DNA from: Pseudomonadota bacterium
GTDB taxonomy: Bacteria; Pseudomonadota; Alphaproteobacteria; Rhodospirillales; 2-02-FULL-58-16
NCBI GenBank assembly: GCA_022560215.1
Contig: JADFTO010000016.1
Location: 1 to 19,546, forward strand
DNA: 19,546 nt
Reading direction: 5' to 3'
The notes below the pieces were generated by a model. That model saw only the letters and a list, made by a program, of their open reading frames with translations. It was not told the DNA's origin and did not search any database. Shown here piece by piece: positions 17,977 to 19,546 of this stretch (its first letter is position 1; each line of letters begins with the position of its first letter). The translations under genes were made by a program, and so were the position numbers.

Positions 17977-18951
17977 TCAGAAGTGGCGGTAGCCCGTATC
18001 TCCCAGGACCATGTCCCGGCCGTTTGCGTCGATGACCCGGACGCTGCCGTCTCCTTCGGCGACCTGGCCGATGGCGGTCAGCGGCAGGTCCAGCTCGCGC
18101 GACAGGGCCGCCACGGCGGGGGCGTCGTCGGGCGCACACGTGAACAGGAGTTCATAGTCGTCGCCCCCCGTCAGCACCGCCGTCATCAGGCCGGGATCGG
18201 CGGCGACGGCGGCCCGGGCAGCCTCCGACAGGGGCACGCGGGGGGCCATGATGGTGGCGGCCATGCCCGAGGCGGCGCAGACGTGCCCCAGGTCCGCCGC
18301 CAATCCGTCGGATATGTCGATGGCGGCGTTGGCCAGGTCCGTCAGGCGCGGCCCCAGGCTCACCCGCGGCCGCGGCCTGTGGTAGCGGTCCTTGAGGGCC
18401 CGGGCGTGTTCAGGGGCCAAGTCCGGCAATTCACCTTTCAGGACCTTCAGGCCAAGGGCAGCGTCGCCGATGGCGCCGGAAACATAGACCGCGTCTCCGG
18501 CGCGGGCGTTGGAACGCCTGAGTTCGCTGCCCGCCGGCAGGGTGCCGAAGGCCGTCACGGTGACGGTAAGCCGTCCAGGCGTCGCCACCGTGTCGCCGCC
18601 GATCAGGGTCAAGTCGAATGACTCCTGTTCCGCGGCGAGTGCCAGGGCGAACTGGCCGACCCATTCCTCGTCCCTGTCTTCAGGCAAGGCCAACGACAGC
18701 GTATAGGCCCTGGGCCGGGCGCCCATGGCCGCCAGGTCAGACAAATTAACGCGCAGCAGTTTTTGCGCCACCAGCCCGGCATCCTCGCCCGCAGGGAAAT
18801 GCACCCCGGCGGCCATCACATCCTTGGTAATGACCAGCGCCCGGCCTGCGGGCGGGTCGTAAACGGCGGCATCGTCTGAAAGACCAAAGGCCGGCGCACC
18901 GGCGGGAGCCAGCGGCGCGAATATCTCTTCGATCATCTGGAATTCGTCCAC
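17977..18951 (-). CDS. thiL: Thiamine-monophosphate kinase ThiL
   Basis: ThiL phosphorylates thiamine monophosphate to the active cofactor thiamine diphosphate with ATP. The 324-residue protein carries the PurM-like ATP and Mg motifs in order: GLSDDAAVY near the N-terminus, VNLSDLAAMGARP, LIGGDT, AAIDISDGLAADL and GGDDYELLF. The start is GTG at 18951 with AGAGGA 8 bases upstream, inside the nusB stop region. The next ATG, 5 codons later, would cut into the conserved start. It follows nusB by 12 bases, so the two are co-transcribed, an arrangement common in Proteobacteria. Confidence 0.95.
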   Translation of the reverse strand: MDEFQMIEEIFAPLAPAGAPAFGLSDDAAVYDPPAGRALVITKDVMAAGVHFPAGEDAGLVAQKLLRVNLSDLAAMGARPRAYTLSLALPEDRDEEWVGQFALALAAEQESFDLTLIGGDTVATPGRLTVTVTAFGTLPAGSELRRSNARAGDAVYVSGAIGDAALGLKVLKGELPDLAPEHARALKDRYHRPRPRVSLGPRLTDLANAAIDISDGLAADLGHVCAASGMAATIMAPRVPLSEAARAAVAADPGLMTAVLTGGDDYELLFTCAPDDAPAVAALSRELDLPLTAIGQVAEGDGSVRVIDANGRDMVLGDTGYRHF

Positions 18952-18963
18952 GACAAGAATCCT

Positions 18964-19377
18964 CTAGCCGCGCAGTTCCTTCGCCAGCCGGTCCAGCACG
19001 CCGTTGACAAAGGCCGGTTCGTCGCCGGGATAAAAGGCGTGCGCCACATCCATATATTCGTCGATCACCACCGCCGTGGGAATGTCCGGCCGCGCCATCA
19101 GCTCGTAGGTTCCACAGCGCAGGACGCTGGCCATGATAATTTCCAGCCGCTTCAGCTTCCAGTTTTTAGACAGGGCGCCGGCAATGGCTTCGTCGATCTC
19201 GGCGCGGCGCTGGTCCACCCCGCTGACGATGTCGCCGAACAATTCCAGGTCTGCTTCGGCGAACAACAGGCCGTCAACTTCGCGCCCCAGGCGGTGTTCG
19301 GTAAACTCGCTGATAATGGCGGAGGGCACGGCATCGCCGCCCGACTGCTCCATCTGGTACAGCGCCTGAACGGCGCC
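18964..19377 (-). CDS. nusB: Transcription antitermination factor NusB, 5' end replaced
   Basis: NusB binds boxA RNA with ribosomal protein S10 (NusE) and supports antitermination in rRNA operons. The last 137 or so residues are clear: LGAVQALYQMEQSGG, then FGDIVSGV, IDEAIAGALSKNWKLKRLEI, ASVLRCGTYELMA, IPTAVVIDEYMDVAHAFYPG and FVNGVLDRLAKELRG. The family N-terminus (a basic start ending RxxAR before LAAVQALYQ) is missing. Upstream codons still read open to 19515, but that extension (PGQPGGLVVVV and beyond) is antisense to a gspK fragment and is not NusB. So about 10-25 N-terminal residues and the native start are lost at about 19369-19380. The product or the assembly is chimeric. It heads the nusB-thiL operon. 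Confidence 0.9.
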   Translation of the reverse strand, partial: GAVQALYQMEQSGGDAVPSAIISEFTEHRLGREVDGLLFAEADLELFGDIVSGVDQRRAEIDEAIAGALSKNWKLKRLEIIMASVLRCGTYELMARPDIPTAVVIDEYMDVAHAFYPGDEPAFVNGVLDRLAKELRG

Positions 19378-19546
19378 GAGGACGACGACTACCAGGCCGC
19401 CGGGTTGCCCTGGGGCGCCAAGGACGCGCCCTTCGCGGCGGTCGAGGAGTTGCAGCAGGTGCTCGGCATGAACGCGGCGATCTTCGAGGCCGTCGCGCCC
19501 GCCCTCACCGTTCATACCGGCAGCGACGGCATCGACCCCGACGTGG
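19363..19546 (+). pseudogene. gspK: Type II secretion minor pseudopilin GspK, internal fragment
   Basis: Frame 1 on the plus strand encodes GAEDDDYQAAGLPWGAKDAP, then FAAVEELQQVLGMNAAIF and LTVHTGSDGIDP, up to the window edge. GspK proteins share this run: NGAED, a DY pair, GLP, a KNAPF-like segment, VEELRQVLGM and a LTVYSG-like strand. GspK is the large minor pseudopilin that caps the type II secretion pseudopilus. The upstream part is replaced by antisense nusB, and the downstream end is cut by the window. No other secretion gene is in view. Confidence 0.75.

Overview
The window joins two kinds of DNA. The right part (about 10.3-19.37 kb) is a conserved chromosomal backbone that looks alphaproteobacterial, most like Rhodospirillales. 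The basis is gene order: nusB-thiL-fliL-like-hppA on the minus strand, bamE on the plus strand, then a cytochrome bc1 assembly chaperone, a YceD/DUF177 protein, rpmF, plsX, fabH, ihfA, a MerR regulator and tRNA-Pro(GGG), all on the minus strand. This order, and a Cbp3-type chaperone beside rpmF-plsX-fabH, point to Alphaproteobacteria. Genus cannot be read from the sequence.

The left part (1-9.19 kb, plus strand) is a respiratory nitrate reduction cassette: the 3' part of narG, then narH, narJ and narI with overlapping ends, a fused NarK1-NarK2 nitrate/nitrite transporter gene and a second NarK2-type transporter gene. In working form NarGHI would oxidise quinol at the membrane and reduce nitrate in the cytoplasm, NarJ would help assemble the enzyme, and the NarK proteins would import nitrate and export nitrite. 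Two lesions are visible. NarG has an in-frame TAG where relatives have Glu, and the narK1-K2 fusion has lost one G from a G run. Base composition also changes sharply near the 3' end of narG: narG is G+C rich, narHJI much less so, and the narK genes are G+C rich again.

Between the two parts (9.19-10.39 kb) a 48-base piece of tRNA-Pro lies 3 bases after the last narK stop, about 1.1 kb from the complete tRNA-Pro(GGG) gene. A single aldo/keto reductase gene lies between them. This suggests that tRNA-Pro was the integration site for the accessory DNA on the left.

At the right edge, the 5' end of nusB is missing. The sequence changes within a few bases into an in-frame fragment of a type II secretion gspK gene on the plus strand. 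This is either a rearrangement or a chimeric assembly. Together with the two narG/narK lesions and the composition break, it makes checking against raw reads the first thing to do. I found no clearly new biological system. The most informative features are the tRNA-Pro scar, the mosaic and damaged nar cassette, the NarK2 homologue with an extra pair of hydrophobic segments, and a strong palindrome upstream of bamE. No gene-free stretch exceeds 300 bases.
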